Below, piece by piece: positions 16,599 through 25,138 of a stretch of 64,000 nucleotides of DNA (within the stretch, counting starts at the first letter, position 1; each line of letters opens with the position of its first letter). The notes beneath the pieces were generated by a model, which had not been told where the DNA came from, did not search any database, and was given only the letters and a program-made list of their open reading frames with translations. The position numbers were made by a program, and so were the translations under genes. Source of the stretch: Chitinophaga sp. Cy-1792 (GTDB lineage Bacteria > Bacteroidota > Bacteroidia > Chitinophagales > Chitinophagaceae); assembly GCF_011752935.1 (NCBI RefSeq), contig NZ_VWWO01000002.1:2418001-2482000 (forward strand). The letters are read 5' to 3'.

Positions 16599-18239
16599 CT
16601 ACTTCACATATTCCTTAAATATCCCATTGAGCCAGCGTAGCATCAAAAAGATGACCGCCGCGGCCCCACCCAGCAACAGGCAGTTTACCAGGAAATAATT
16701 GGCTTTATTATCGTAGGTATCCCAGAGCGTGGCCAGGATACCGGAAAGCTTGTTACCGATAGAAGTAGCCAGGAACCAGCCACCCATCATCAGGGAGGTA
16801 ATACGCGCAGGACTCAGCTTGGATACCAGCGACAAGCCCATCGGACTCAGGAACAACTCACCTACTGTTATGACGCCATAACATCCTACCAGCCACCACG
16901 GCGATGCTTTGATGGCGCCATTGCTGCAAACATATACGGCGCCCACCATCAGCAATGTCGACATCGCTGAAATCAGCAGCCCCCATGCAATTTTAGATGG
17001 TGTAGACGGCTCCCTGTTCCTTCTCCGCAGCAATGCAAAAAATGCGACGATCAAAGGCGTCAGCGTAATAACAAAAAACGGGTTGATCGACTGGAATAAT
17101 TCTGTATTAAACAAACTGATACTGGCGCCTTCGGCCGGCATCTTGTCCGCTGCCACATTCTTAAAGTAAGGCACCTTGCCCCATTCCTTTGCAGGCTTGC
17201 CATCGGCAGTACGAATCATTCTGAACTCCCCGTCGAAGGCCGTTACAGAGTCCACCTTATTTTGCACGGTTTCTACCAGGTAGAGTTTTTTCGCTGCCGG
17301 TTCTATAACAGCAGGTATTTCTCTGTCTGTATAATACTGTGCCCAGGTAGTTAAAGCGGTTCCATTCTGTTTGAATACGGCCCAGAATACGATCGATACC
17401 GCAAAAATGGCCAGCAGCGCTGAAATCGGCTTACGCTCTTTGGGATCAGCTTTTACCAGCAAAGACACAAAGAAGATTAATATCGGGATACAGGCGAATA
17501 TGAAGGCATCGGTAGAATCGGACCCGAAGATGTTGCCGGGAATAAACCAGGCGCCCACACCCACCACGATCGCCGGCAGGAAAACGACAGAAAAAATTCT
17601 GCTCAGCGACATATCTCCTTCCTGCTCCGGTTTTCGTACATCCGCATGACGATAGTGTTTTATACCTATGCTAAAGATGATCACACCCAGGAACATTCCT
17701 ACGCCGGCAGCGATGAAAGCCGCGCCCCAGCCCACAGTATTACGCAGGAAGGCCGCAAAGAAGTTACAGATAAAAGCACCGATATTAATACCCATATAAA
17801 AGATATTATAGCCGGTATCCTTACGACTGCGGTATCGGTCGTCGTTATAAACATTTCCCAGCAGCGTGGAGATATTCGGCTTGAAAAAGCCGTTACCAAT
17901 GCAGATCAGTCCCAGCGACAGGTAGAAAACCGTCAGGTTATGCACGGCCAGTCCCATATAACCTATGCCCATCAGTATACCACCGATGATAATGGATTTG
18001 GTATACCCCAGTTTACGGTCGGCAATGAGGCCGCCCAGGAAAGGCGTCAGGTATACAAAGGCGATGAAGGTACCAAAGATATCAGCAGCAGTGGCCCGGT
18101 CCATGCCCCAGCCACCCTTGGTGGTATCGGTAAGGAATAACTGGAAAATACCCAGTATCAGATAAAATCCAAAGCGCTCCCACATCTCGGAAAGAAACAG
18201 AAATGGCAAGGCAACAGGATGTTTACGCGTGTTTTGCAT
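16599..18239 (-). CDS. POT/PTR family proton-coupled oligopeptide transporter
   Basis: 546 residues, 12-14 predicted membrane helices. The family's ExxERFxYY-type motif appears as SEMWERFGFYLI on the first helix (about 18-29), and YNIFYMGINIGAF on helix 5 is the FYxxINxGS-type signature. The large loop around residues 300-380 (QYYTDREIPAVIEPAAKKLY) separates the two halves, as in bacterial DtpT-like members. It imports di- and tripeptides with protons across the inner membrane. Monocistronic between a terminator and a stretch of about 120 bp without genes. Confidence 0.93.
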   Translation of the reverse strand: MQNTRKHPVALPFLFLSEMWERFGFYLILGIFQLFLTDTTKGGWGMDRATAADIFGTFIAFVYLTPFLGGLIADRKLGYTKSIIIGGILMGIGYMGLAVHNLTVFYLSLGLICIGNGFFKPNISTLLGNVYNDDRYRSRKDTGYNIFYMGINIGAFICNFFAAFLRNTVGWGAAFIAAGVGMFLGVIIFSIGIKHYRHADVRKPEQEGDMSLSRIFSVVFLPAIVVGVGAWFIPGNIFGSDSTDAFIFACIPILIFFVSLLVKADPKERKPISALLAIFAVSIVFWAVFKQNGTALTTWAQYYTDREIPAVIEPAAKKLYLVETVQNKVDSVTAFDGEFRMIRTADGKPAKEWGKVPYFKNVAADKMPAEGASISLFNTELFQSINPFFVITLTPLIVAFFALLRRRNREPSTPSKIAWGLLISAMSTLLMVGAVYVCSNGAIKASPWWLVGCYGVITVGELFLSPMGLSLVSKLSPARITSLMMGGWFLATSIGNKLSGILATLWDTYDNKANYFLVNCLLLGGAAAVIFLMLRWLNGIFKEYVK

Positions 18240-18356
18240 ATAGGTTTCGTTGTACAGGTTATGCTACAGTGGCGGTAACGCCAAATCGCGAAAATAAGGG
18301 AAAGATGGGAATCTATGGAGGGGAAACGGACAAATGGCGCCCCTTTTTAAGAAAAG

Positions 18357-19316
18357 TTATTTTAACAACGCGCCAGGGGTCATACCGAATTTCTTCTTAA
18401 AGGCACGGTGGAAATGCTGGGGATGCGTATAGCCAAGACCGTAGGCTATTTCAGAAATATTATGATCGCCCTGCAATATTTGCTGGCGGGCAGTATGCAG
18501 CCGTTCATTACTCACAAACCCAAACACGCTCTGGCCGAACAACAAACGGAATCCCTTCTTCAGCTTAAACTCATTCAGTCCGCATATACCGGCAAGCTCA
18601 CTGAGCGTAGGTGGGCACAGCAGATGCTCCAGCAGGTAGGTACGTGCATGGTGCAAGCGCTCACGATCCGCACTACGCAGGGTTTCTGGCGGTACAACAT
18701 GGTCAGCTGCCATCAGCGCGGCACATTGCAAACAAAATAATTGTAATACCTGCGTTTCAATATGTAAGCGGCGTAGTCCCGGCGGAACAGGCATGGTCCA
18801 TAACTGGCCCAGGACATGCTGTAGCTGCGGACTGAAATACGCTGCCGGGGAATGTATGACAAACGGTTCTCCTTTGTCTATTTTTGCAGCCAATGACTCC
18901 AGCTCCGGTGCATAACTGCTGAGTAATGCCATCATTTTCTCCGGCCTGATGTGTACGCCCAGGTTATGAAAGCCTTTATTGCCCGATAGCTCATTCTTTT
19001 CCCAGGAGCCGGGACTAAAGAGCATATTGGAATAGCCCTGTTCCATTAACTGGCGGCGGAGCAAACCTTCGTGGGTCTGATACAACTGCCCCGACATCAC
19101 AAAATTCAGCTCTACAAAAGCATTTTCATTGTAGTGCTGCCAGGAATACTCCGACGGGCCTGCAGCAACATTGCCGTCAGCAATCGCCATATCTCCGCAA
19201 ACAATAAACTTACCACTCCCGGACACATCGGGCAATGGCAGCCGGTACTGGTGTATCTCCCCTTCCGGGATACGCCAAACGTCGCTGAAGGCAGCAGTAT
19301 GTGCGGAGGGTTCCAT
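18357..19316 (-). CDS. AraC-family transcriptional regulator
   Basis: 319 residues from ATG at 19314-19316; the frame stays open far upstream but that part overlaps the divergent monooxygenase gene. The C-terminal roughly 95 residues form the two helix-turn-helix AraC domain: LSELAGICGLNEFKLKKGF for the first and ISEIAYGLGYTHPQHFHRAF for the second, ending with KKFGMTPGALL. The N-terminal domain (1-200) is not the usual cupin by eye and resembles the divergent sensor of pigment/siderophore-type AraC proteins. Divergent from the FAD monooxygenase with 97 bp between them, so it probably controls that gene. Confidence 0.9.
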   Translation of the reverse strand: MEPSAHTAAFSDVWRIPEGEIHQYRLPLPDVSGSGKFIVCGDMAIADGNVAAGPSEYSWQHYNENAFVELNFVMSGQLYQTHEGLLRRQLMEQGYSNMLFSPGSWEKNELSGNKGFHNLGVHIRPEKMMALLSSYAPELESLAAKIDKGEPFVIHSPAAYFSPQLQHVLGQLWTMPVPPGLRRLHIETQVLQLFCLQCAALMAADHVVPPETLRSADRERLHHARTYLLEHLLCPPTLSELAGICGLNEFKLKKGFRLLFGQSVFGFVSNERLHTARQQILQGDHNISEIAYGLGYTHPQHFHRAFKKKFGMTPGALLK

Positions 19317-19413
19317 GTATACAAATATAAAGCGGCGATTTTCAAAAATGGTAATTATTAATCCGTTTTGTGCACTCCCCTGCCTTACCCAAACCGGAGC
19401 TTTGCAGTAAACA

Positions 19414-21054
19414 ATGACCATGGAAACAACAGCAAAACTACATGTACCGGTATTGATAGCCGGCGGAGGAATAACAGGACTTACAGCGGCATTATTCTTA
19501 TTACAACAGGGTATCCGGCCGCTGCTGGCAGAAAGGCATCCCGGTACCTCCATCCATCCGCGGGCCAGGGGTTTCGATATCCGTACCATGGAGTTATTCA
19601 GGGAGCTGGGCCTGAGTGAGGCCATCAGAGAGGCCGGCAAGGCGCTGGGGCCGGCATGGGGCATCCTGCGGGCCGAAACGCTGGCAGCAGCCATGGCGCC
19701 CGTAAAACCCAGGGAAGGAGGCAAAATAACCTATCCCAGTCAGCTCAAAGGCCTGGAACACCTGGCCGCTATGAGTCCGGAAACAGGTGCCCGCTGCACA
19801 CAAGACCTTGCCGAACCTGTTTTACGTGCCGCCGCAGAAGAACGTGGGGCAGATCTCCGTTTTAGTACTGAAATGACCGGTTTCTCCCAGGACCATCATG
19901 GCATCACCGCCACCCTGAAAAACCGCGAAACCGGCGAAATCACTACCATCACAGCCGATTACCTCATCGCTGCTGATGGCGCCAACAGCCCTGTCAGAAA
20001 ACAATTGAACCTGCCGCTTACCGGCCCCGGTGTGCTGGCCCATTTCCTCAACATCTATTTCGAAGCAGATATGGCTGACCTGGTCCGCGACAGAGAGTTC
20101 AGCATCTGTATTATCGACAAGCCGGAAATATTGGGCTTTGTCAGCTCCATTAACAACAGCAACCGCTGGGTATACCAGCTGCGCTATCACCCATCCGCAG
20201 GTGAGCAACCAGCCGATTATCCCGAAGCCAGGCTGCTGGGAATACTCCATTCGGCATTAGGAATACCCGACCTTCCTGTAAAAATCTTAAATGTATTACC
20301 CTGGGAGATGACCGCCCGCGTAACAGATACCATGCAATCGGGTCGTATTTTTCTTATCGGAGACGCAGCCCATATTATGACGCCATACGGCGGGAAAGGC
20401 GCCAATACCGGCATCCAGGATGCACAAAACATTGCCTGGAAAATGGCCGCTGTATTGAAGGGACATGCAGCCCCTTCCCTGCTCAATACCTTCTCGACCG
20501 AAAGGCAACCGATAGGACTGGCCAATTCCCTCCGATCTGCTACCCTCGCCGATGCGCAAGGCATGCTGAAAGAAGAGGAAATCTTCCGGCGACAACCGGC
20601 AACCCAATACCAGCACTGGCCATCCGACCACCAGGAAAAGCCATCCGAGCTGGAAGCAACCCGCCATTTACGTACGTTGCTCGGCATACCGGATTATCAG
20701 TACCCTGTCAATATAACCAGTATAACTCCTGAACTGCCCGCCAGCAAGGTTTTCTATGGTATCCCAGGTACGCGGCTGCCGCACCTCTGGATGGATGAAA
20801 CCCATGCCACCTCTGTTTTAGACGTAGTTGGCGGGGAATTCACACTCTTTGTAAACGGGGATACCACGCCCTGGAAAGCAGCCCTGGCAAAGCATAGCAT
20901 TCCTGTACAGCTCATCCCGTTAACCGGGAATATTTTAAAACAGTGGGAAGACAATACGGGATGTCTGCCCGGAGAAGCACTACTGGTACGCCCCGACGGG
21001 TTCGTTGCCTGGAGAGGTACAACAGACCTTCCGCTGGAGCAGATTCTTCGTTGA
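19414..21054 (+). CDS. FAD-dependent aromatic-ring monooxygenase (PheA/TfdB type)
   Basis: 546 residues; ATG at 19414 or 19420. Three flavin motifs are present: GxGxxG in IAGGGITGLTAALFLLQQGI (about 15-34), the DG motif in YLIAADGANSPVRKQL, and the GD motif in GRIFLIGDAAHIMTPYGGKG. This is class A flavoprotein hydroxylase architecture. The last roughly 130 residues (after PASKVFYGIPGTRLPHLW) fit the thioredoxin-like C-terminal domain of PheA/RdmE/TfdB-type enzymes. The protein uses NAD(P)H and O2 to hydroxylate aromatic or polyketide substrates, often in antibiotic modification (for example rifampicin or tetracycline) or catabolism. Its substrate is unknown; the divergent AraC regulator suggests inducible expression. 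Confidence 0.9.
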   Translation: MTMETTAKLHVPVLIAGGGITGLTAALFLLQQGIRPLLAERHPGTSIHPRARGFDIRTMELFRELGLSEAIREAGKALGPAWGILRAETLAAAMAPVKPREGGKITYPSQLKGLEHLAAMSPETGARCTQDLAEPVLRAAAEERGADLRFSTEMTGFSQDHHGITATLKNRETGEITTITADYLIAADGANSPVRKQLNLPLTGPGVLAHFLNIYFEADMADLVRDREFSICIIDKPEILGFVSSINNSNRWVYQLRYHPSAGEQPADYPEARLLGILHSALGIPDLPVKILNVLPWEMTARVTDTMQSGRIFLIGDAAHIMTPYGGKGANTGIQDAQNIAWKMAAVLKGHAAPSLLNTFSTERQPIGLANSLRSATLADAQGMLKEEEIFRRQPATQYQHWPSDHQEKPSELEATRHLRTLLGIPDYQYPVNITSITPELPASKVFYGIPGTRLPHLWMDETHATSVLDVVGGEFTLFVNGDTTPWKAALAKHSIPVQLIPLTGNILKQWEDNTGCLPGEALLVRPDGFVAWRGTTDLPLEQILR

Positions 21055-21068
21055 TAATGACAGGTAAT

Positions 21069-21098
21069 AATGGTTGTAAGTAAGCACTTACAACCATT
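21069..21098 (+). terminator. Hairpin after the monooxygenase gene
   Basis: AATGGTTGTAAGT (21069-21081) and ACTTACAACCATT (21086-21098) form a perfect 13-bp stem with a 4-nt loop, 15 nt after the stop. It is followed by TTGC rather than a long U-run. Confidence 0.7.
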
Positions 21099-21252
21099 TG
21101 CATGACTGGCTCAGCACGCCGATTCTTTATGCCCGGAAAACAATATAGGCAGGTATTTGTTTTTTTTCTTTAGATAGATGGCTTCTCTTCCTCGCTTAAC
21201 AACGGTAGCAACTTCATCCCGGAAAATAATATTTTCATTAAATCCAGCGGTC

Positions 21253-22296
21253 ATGTTTACTATAGTAAGAAAGCACATAAGGCTTGTTTCAATTGCACTG
21301 ACAATGCTTACATTATTCGAATGGCCCTATATTTCCTATGCGCAACATCGCGGAGGCGGTGGTGGCAGAGGTGGTGCCGGCAGAGGTGGCGGTGGCGGCG
21401 CAAGACCACAACGGGCGCAGCCTGCCATGAACAACAGGCAAAGTGCACCACGGCCGCAAAGTCAGAACCGGCCCAACAGAGCACCCACTAACAGGCCACC
21501 AAACACGAATTACAGCAGGCCAAACAATAATAACTTTAGTAACAACAGACCCAATAACAACAACCGCCCTGGCAACAACAGGCCCAATAACAACAGGCCT
21601 AACAACAACAATAATCAGTTCAGCAACAATAACCGGATAAACAATAACAACAACAGGGTAAACAATAACAGAAACCATATCAACAATGCACATGGCAATA
21701 ATGTCAATGTAAATATTAACAACAGCCACAACTTCAATTCCTATAATAACAGGAATACGGTGGTAAGAAGAAATAACCTGAACACCTACCATCGTCCGCC
21801 ATACGTATATGGAGGACGCCGGTATTACTCCTACCATCCATACTACTACCATCCGTACCGTCCGTTTGTATGGGGTCCGGTATGGCATCCGTGGGGGTTC
21901 TTCCTCGGCACCCTGGCTGTAACGGCTATTGCCATAACCGTAGCAAACCAGGCTTACCGCTATGACCAGGGCGTCTGGTACCAACCTTCAGGAAGCGGTT
22001 ACACGGTGGTATCTGCACCGGTTGGCGGTACTGTTACTACCATTCCTTCAGGGTATGAAACGGTAGTGGTCAATAATACCACCAACTATTATTATGGTGG
22101 CTCCTATTATGAAAAGAGTGGCTCACAATACAGGGTAGTAGCGCCTCCTGCCGGCGCAGTTGTTACCAACCTGCCGGAAGGTGGCAAGGAAGTCAGATAC
22201 GGTGACCAGACATATGTACAGGTAGGTGAAACCTATTACCAGCCGGTACAGGTTAATGGTACCTCTAAATATGAAGTTGTACAGATAGAACAATAA
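21253..22296 (+). CDS. Secreted Gly/Asn-rich low-complexity protein with C-terminal DUF6515-like region
   Basis: 347 residues from ATG at 21253; upstream in-frame codons are less suitable because this start gives a signal peptide ending near SYAQ (about residue 33). The mature protein starts with an RGG/Gly-rich stretch, then about 120 residues dominated by Asn, Arg and Pro (repeated NNNRPNNN units), then a Tyr/His/Pro-rich stretch, one hydrophobic helix (FFLGTLAVTAIAITVA), and a C-terminal half of repeated YY-x-x-G/Q-x-x-Y-x-V-V-x-x-P units (YYYGGSYYEKSG, VQVGETYYQPV). The last part is the kind annotated DUF6515. Probably envelope-associated; function unknown. Confidence 0.75.
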   Translation: MFTIVRKHIRLVSIALTMLTLFEWPYISYAQHRGGGGGRGGAGRGGGGGARPQRAQPAMNNRQSAPRPQSQNRPNRAPTNRPPNTNYSRPNNNNFSNNRPNNNNRPGNNRPNNNRPNNNNNQFSNNNRINNNNNRVNNNRNHINNAHGNNVNVNINNSHNFNSYNNRNTVVRRNNLNTYHRPPYVYGGRRYYSYHPYYYHPYRPFVWGPVWHPWGFFLGTLAVTAIAITVANQAYRYDQGVWYQPSGSGYTVVSAPVGGTVTTIPSGYETVVVNNTTNYYYGGSYYEKSGSQYRVVAPPAGAVVTNLPEGGKEVRYGDQTYVQVGETYYQPVQVNGTSKYEVVQIEQ

Positions 22297-22325
22297 TATT
22301 GATGGATGATGTAGATGTGTGAACG

Positions 22326-22348
22326 ACGGCGCCCCTACAGGGTGCCGT
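22326..22348 (+). terminator. Intrinsic terminator after the Asn-rich protein gene
   Basis: A 9-bp stem with one G-U pair (22326-22334 with 22340-22348), loop of 5 nt, followed by TGTCTTTT. Confidence 0.7.
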
Positions 22349-22446
22349 TGTCTTTTCAATCGCTTTTACCGATCATTTCCATTAGAAAATAATGCTTTAA
22401 AATACCCGCTTATCTTCAGACCTTTGCAGTATTAAAATCACCGGAG

Positions 22447-22956
22447 ATGGAATTAACTTTTAGAATAGCAACTACCCACGACATCCCTGCCATCTGGGCA
22501 ATCCTGCAACAGGCCATCCTTCGCAGAAAGGCGGATGGCAGCAACCAGTGGCAGGACGGATATCCCAACGAGGAAGTAGTACAGTCAGACGTAGCCAAAG
22601 GCATCGGATTTGTATTAACGAAAGGGGACACCATCGCAGGTTATACCGCTGTTATTATCAATGATGAACCTGCCTATGCCGGCATCGAAGGAAAGTGGCT
22701 GACCAACGGCGATTTCATCGTAGTACACCGGGTAGCGATAGCGGAAGAATTTATCGGGCAAGGACTGGCAAAAGCATTGATGAATGCAGTAGAAGATTAT
22801 GCCCGCAGCAAAGAGATCTACAGCGTTAAAGCAGATACTAACTTCGATAACCCGGGCATGATTAAAACCTTTGAAAAACTGGGCTATCAGTACTGCGGCG
22901 AAGTGTATTTCAGAGGAAGTGCAAGAAAAGCCTACGAAAAAGTACTCAGTAAATAG
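22447..22956 (+). CDS. GNAT family N-acetyltransferase
   Basis: 169 residues. Typical GNAT layout: MELTFRIATTHDIPAIWAIL at the start, the central strand with FIVVHRVAIAEEFIGQGLAKAL (motif A with the pyrophosphate-binding Q-x-x-G-x-A-like loop, here IGQGLA), then VKADTNFDNPGMIKTFEKLGYQYCG, a standard motif B. It transfers an acetyl group from acetyl-CoA to an amine; the acceptor cannot be predicted. The start codon is preceded by GGAG, one of the few Shine-Dalgarno-like sites in the window. Cytoplasmic and apparently monocistronic. Confidence 0.9.
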   Translation: MELTFRIATTHDIPAIWAILQQAILRRKADGSNQWQDGYPNEEVVQSDVAKGIGFVLTKGDTIAGYTAVIINDEPAYAGIEGKWLTNGDFIVVHRVAIAEEFIGQGLAKALMNAVEDYARSKEIYSVKADTNFDNPGMIKTFEKLGYQYCGEVYFRGSARKAYEKVLSK

Positions 22957-23119
22957 TGAAATAATTTCCCACGGAACAGCCACGGTAGCCAAACGCTGGC
23001 TGTTCTACCTATCCACATCACCGTTTCCCCCTACCCCAATTTCCCGGAATAAATGGAAAGCATTAAATTGTAATAAAATTACAAGCATGCACCCCACGGC
23101 TATGCATAAACGAAGCATA

Positions 23120-23635
23120 ATGAAAAAACTATCTTTACTGACGCTGGCATTAGCGGGCCTGTTCCTCACCACCAACGCCCAGCAGCCAGTTAAAAAACTC
23201 TCTGCCAACTTCATCAACTATTTCGCAGGCTATTATAATGGCGCCGGCACCTTTTCCAATGGCAAACCCATAAAGGCTAATGCGGAAATCCATCTGGCCA
23301 TGGACAGTAGCTGGCTTATATATGATCATAAAGATGTGCCTCCCAACCAATACAACGCCCATTCTTTGTGGGGCATGGAAGCCAATGGCGACATCATCGC
23401 ATTCATCTTTGATAACTTCGGTGGTCACCGCCAGTTTAAAGGGAAGTTTTCAGCAGAAAATGGCCTGCTACTCAATAATGCCTACTTAGATAAGAATGGC
23501 AATAAACACTATGAGCATTTCATCTACCAGCAGCTACCTGCCGGAGGCCCCCTGAAAATGAGCTATGAAGTAAGCCAGGATAGTATCACCTGGAGAATGA
23601 TAGATACGTTACATCTTATCAGAAATAAGAAATAA
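23120..23635 (+). CDS. Secreted beta-rich protein of unknown function
   Basis: 171 residues from the ATG at 23120, the first start that gives a clean signal peptide (MKKLSLLTLALAGLFLTTNA); earlier in-frame codons overlap the acetyltransferase gene. The mature part begins FINYFAGYYNGAGTFSNGKPI and continues as alternating strands (EIHLAMDSSWLIYDH, AFIFDNFGGHRQFKGKFS, KMSYEVSQDSITWRMIDTLHL). This pattern resembles calycin-type beta barrels such as those in DUF1579-like proteins, an inference only. Periplasmic or secreted; no catalytic residues visible. Confidence 0.7.
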   Translation: MKKLSLLTLALAGLFLTTNAQQPVKKLSANFINYFAGYYNGAGTFSNGKPIKANAEIHLAMDSSWLIYDHKDVPPNQYNAHSLWGMEANGDIIAFIFDNFGGHRQFKGKFSAENGLLLNNAYLDKNGNKHYEHFIYQQLPAGGPLKMSYEVSQDSITWRMIDTLHLIRNKK

Positions 23636-23650
23636 TATATAATCGATTAA

Positions 23651-23699
23651 AGCATTAACGATCTGAAAAGAACTTCGCTCCATTCAAATCGTTAATGCT
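23651..23699 (+). terminator. Long-loop hairpin after the secreted protein gene
   Basis: AGCATTAACGAT (23651-23662) pairs with ATCGTTAATGCT (23688-23699), a 12-bp stem with a 25-nt loop, 15 nt after the stop. No long U-tract; moderate support as a terminator. Confidence 0.45.
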
Positions 23700-23766
23700 A
23701 CTTATTTACCGCTGATGCAGTCACTAAATAAAAGATGCCGATCAGCCATACATTTATACACTGGTA

Positions 23767-24117
23767 CTAATTTGGATATTTCTTCAGCAGTTCGTTAATA
23801 GCTTCTAACAGGTCTTCTACAGGCATGTCTTCAACTCCATTAATACTGGGCCCCTCCTCTATATTTCCATTTACGAAAAAAAGGTAAGAGCCTGAATTAA
23901 GAACACCATACGTAAGTGGAGTACCCTCACTCACGTCCATTTCACCAACCAGCACCCTGTCATTGTCTTCAAATTTCGTGGCCACCTGGAGCACTTTCTT
24001 CGTCTGCTCAGGATCATAGACGTTTGTCTTATCAACAAAGGATACCAGCACAATCGTACCTTTACGGAGTACATACTTCTCGAAGTTATGGTCTGTCAAA
24101 ATAGGGAGTGTATCCAT
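23767..24117 (-). CDS. Thioredoxin-fold protein without active-site cysteines
   Basis: 116 residues, no signal peptide. The order of elements fits thioredoxin: LTDHNFEKYVLRKGTIVLVSF (beta1-alpha1-beta3), a helix with EQTKKVLQVATKFE, VLVGEMDVSEGTPLTYGV (the VAKVDVDE-like strand), and SYLFFVNGNIEEGPSINGV. The position that normally carries WCGPC reads VDKTNVYDPE, and the cis-proline segment reads SGSYLFF. There is no cysteine in the whole protein, so it cannot be a thiol oxidoreductase. It may be a chaperone-like or protein-binding thioredoxin fold. Monocistronic. Confidence 0.65.
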   Translation of the reverse strand: MDTLPILTDHNFEKYVLRKGTIVLVSFVDKTNVYDPEQTKKVLQVATKFEDNDRVLVGEMDVSEGTPLTYGVLNSGSYLFFVNGNIEEGPSINGVEDMPVEDLLEAINELLKKYPN

Positions 24118-24138
24118 ACATATTTTTTAGGGGTTAAA

Positions 24139-24176
24139 AAATAAAGCGGGTGTCTGACCAGACACCCGCTTTATTT
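24139..24176 (-). terminator. Intrinsic terminator of the sigma factor gene
   Basis: Perfect 17-bp stem (24139-24155 with 24160-24176) with a 4-nt loop and AT-rich outer arms on both sides, about 65 nt past the sigma factor stop on the minus strand. Confidence 0.85.
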
Positions 24177-24241
24177 ATACGTAAAAACTTCAGATTCAGT
24201 TTTTTGACCTGCAAAAAATCAATCTTTACCATCAACAAAAG

Positions 24242-25102
24242 TTATACGTTTGCCTTACTCGCAGGCGCCGCAAAAAAATCATCTACGTCACCTACCGCTG
24301 TCCTGGTGCAGCGCATAATGATATCCTGCAAATCAGCGCCGCTACTGCGCAACGGATCAATCGCCTTCACCAGTTGGGTTCTCAGCTCATACAATTCTTC
24401 CCGGTTAAATTTCTTTGATTGCTTTACCAGCTCCAGTTTCATGCGCGCTTCCTGCTGGTTTTGCTTTGGATTGAAAATGCCATTTAACTGGCTGCATTGA
24501 TCACACACGCCATTCTTATTAACAAGTGCACAACGGTGATCAAATATCGATGTCATGGTATCCCTGGAATCTTTCAGCAGGTGCTTTATCACCCCTTCCG
24601 ACTTATCCAGTATCAGCATAATTTCCTTTAAAGAAAAGTCATAGATATCTTTCAGGATCAGTGCTACCTGGTTTTCTATCGGCAGCGTTTTAGAAATGCA
24701 GGTGAAACAGAAATCAATATGCTCCTTCATGTCGTAGGCCGCTGCGTTGAAAGTCTGGTGTACGACCCTGAAGCTGCCGCTCACCTCCTTATTGCCGATG
24801 GCCAGTGCGGCGCCCTGGTCCTGCGCATCCACAGGCCAGCGTTTCAGCTGACGGAGGTGATCATAGGCCAGGTTGGTGGCTATTTTAAATACCCAGGTTT
24901 TCAGGGAAGAGGCCTCGTTAAAGGTGGTTATCTTATCAAATGCCCTGATAAAAGTATCATGCGTCAGATCATCTACATCATTACGATCGGTAACCAGGCG
25001 ATAGAGGTAAGATTTCAGCTGGGATTGAAATTCGGCAAACAAAGCCTGGAAGGCATTGATATTGCCATTCAGCGCCTCTTTCCGTATGTTTTCTCTTTCC
25101 AT
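24242..25102 (-). CDS. ECF-like RNA polymerase sigma factor with Cys-bearing C-terminal extension
   Basis: 286 residues. Sigma region 2 is clear: FQSQLKSYLYRLVTDRNDVD followed by DLTHDTFIRAFDKITTF and LKTWVFKIATNLAYDHLR (about 25-84). Sigma region 4 spans about 140-185 (VALILKDIYDFSLKEIMLIL, then the recognition helix around SEGVIKHLLKDSR). After residue 188 the protein adds about 100 residues, with C191, C200 and C203 in the arrangement C-x8-C-x-x-C, and a helical tail. A second Cys pair, C132-x-x-C135, lies at the edge of region 4. Typical ECF factors end at about 190 residues, so the tail may be a built-in regulatory or metal/redox-sensing domain. It follows an SDR gene by 36 nt and has no anti-sigma gene next to it. 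Confidence 0.85.
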   Translation of the reverse strand: MERENIRKEALNGNINAFQALFAEFQSQLKSYLYRLVTDRNDVDDLTHDTFIRAFDKITTFNEASSLKTWVFKIATNLAYDHLRQLKRWPVDAQDQGAALAIGNKEVSGSFRVVHQTFNAAAYDMKEHIDFCFTCISKTLPIENQVALILKDIYDFSLKEIMLILDKSEGVIKHLLKDSRDTMTSIFDHRCALVNKNGVCDQCSQLNGIFNPKQNQQEARMKLELVKQSKKFNREELYELRTQLVKAIDPLRSSGADLQDIIMRCTRTAVGDVDDFFAAPASKANV

Positions 25103-25138
25103 TTTTTGAGTTTTCTAAAGGATGTAAAACAGGCAGTA

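Noticed and set aside
19317..19724. N-terminal extension of the AraC regulator
   Set aside because: It would overlap the divergent monooxygenase gene, and its Pro/Ser/Ala-rich sequence is the antisense of that gene's flavin-binding region.
21313..21984. Long minus-strand reading frame of about 223 codons
   Set aside because: It lies exactly opposite the Asn/Gly-rich low-complexity part of the secreted protein gene, where AAC repeats avoid stops on the other strand; its protein is a Val/Ile-rich artefact.
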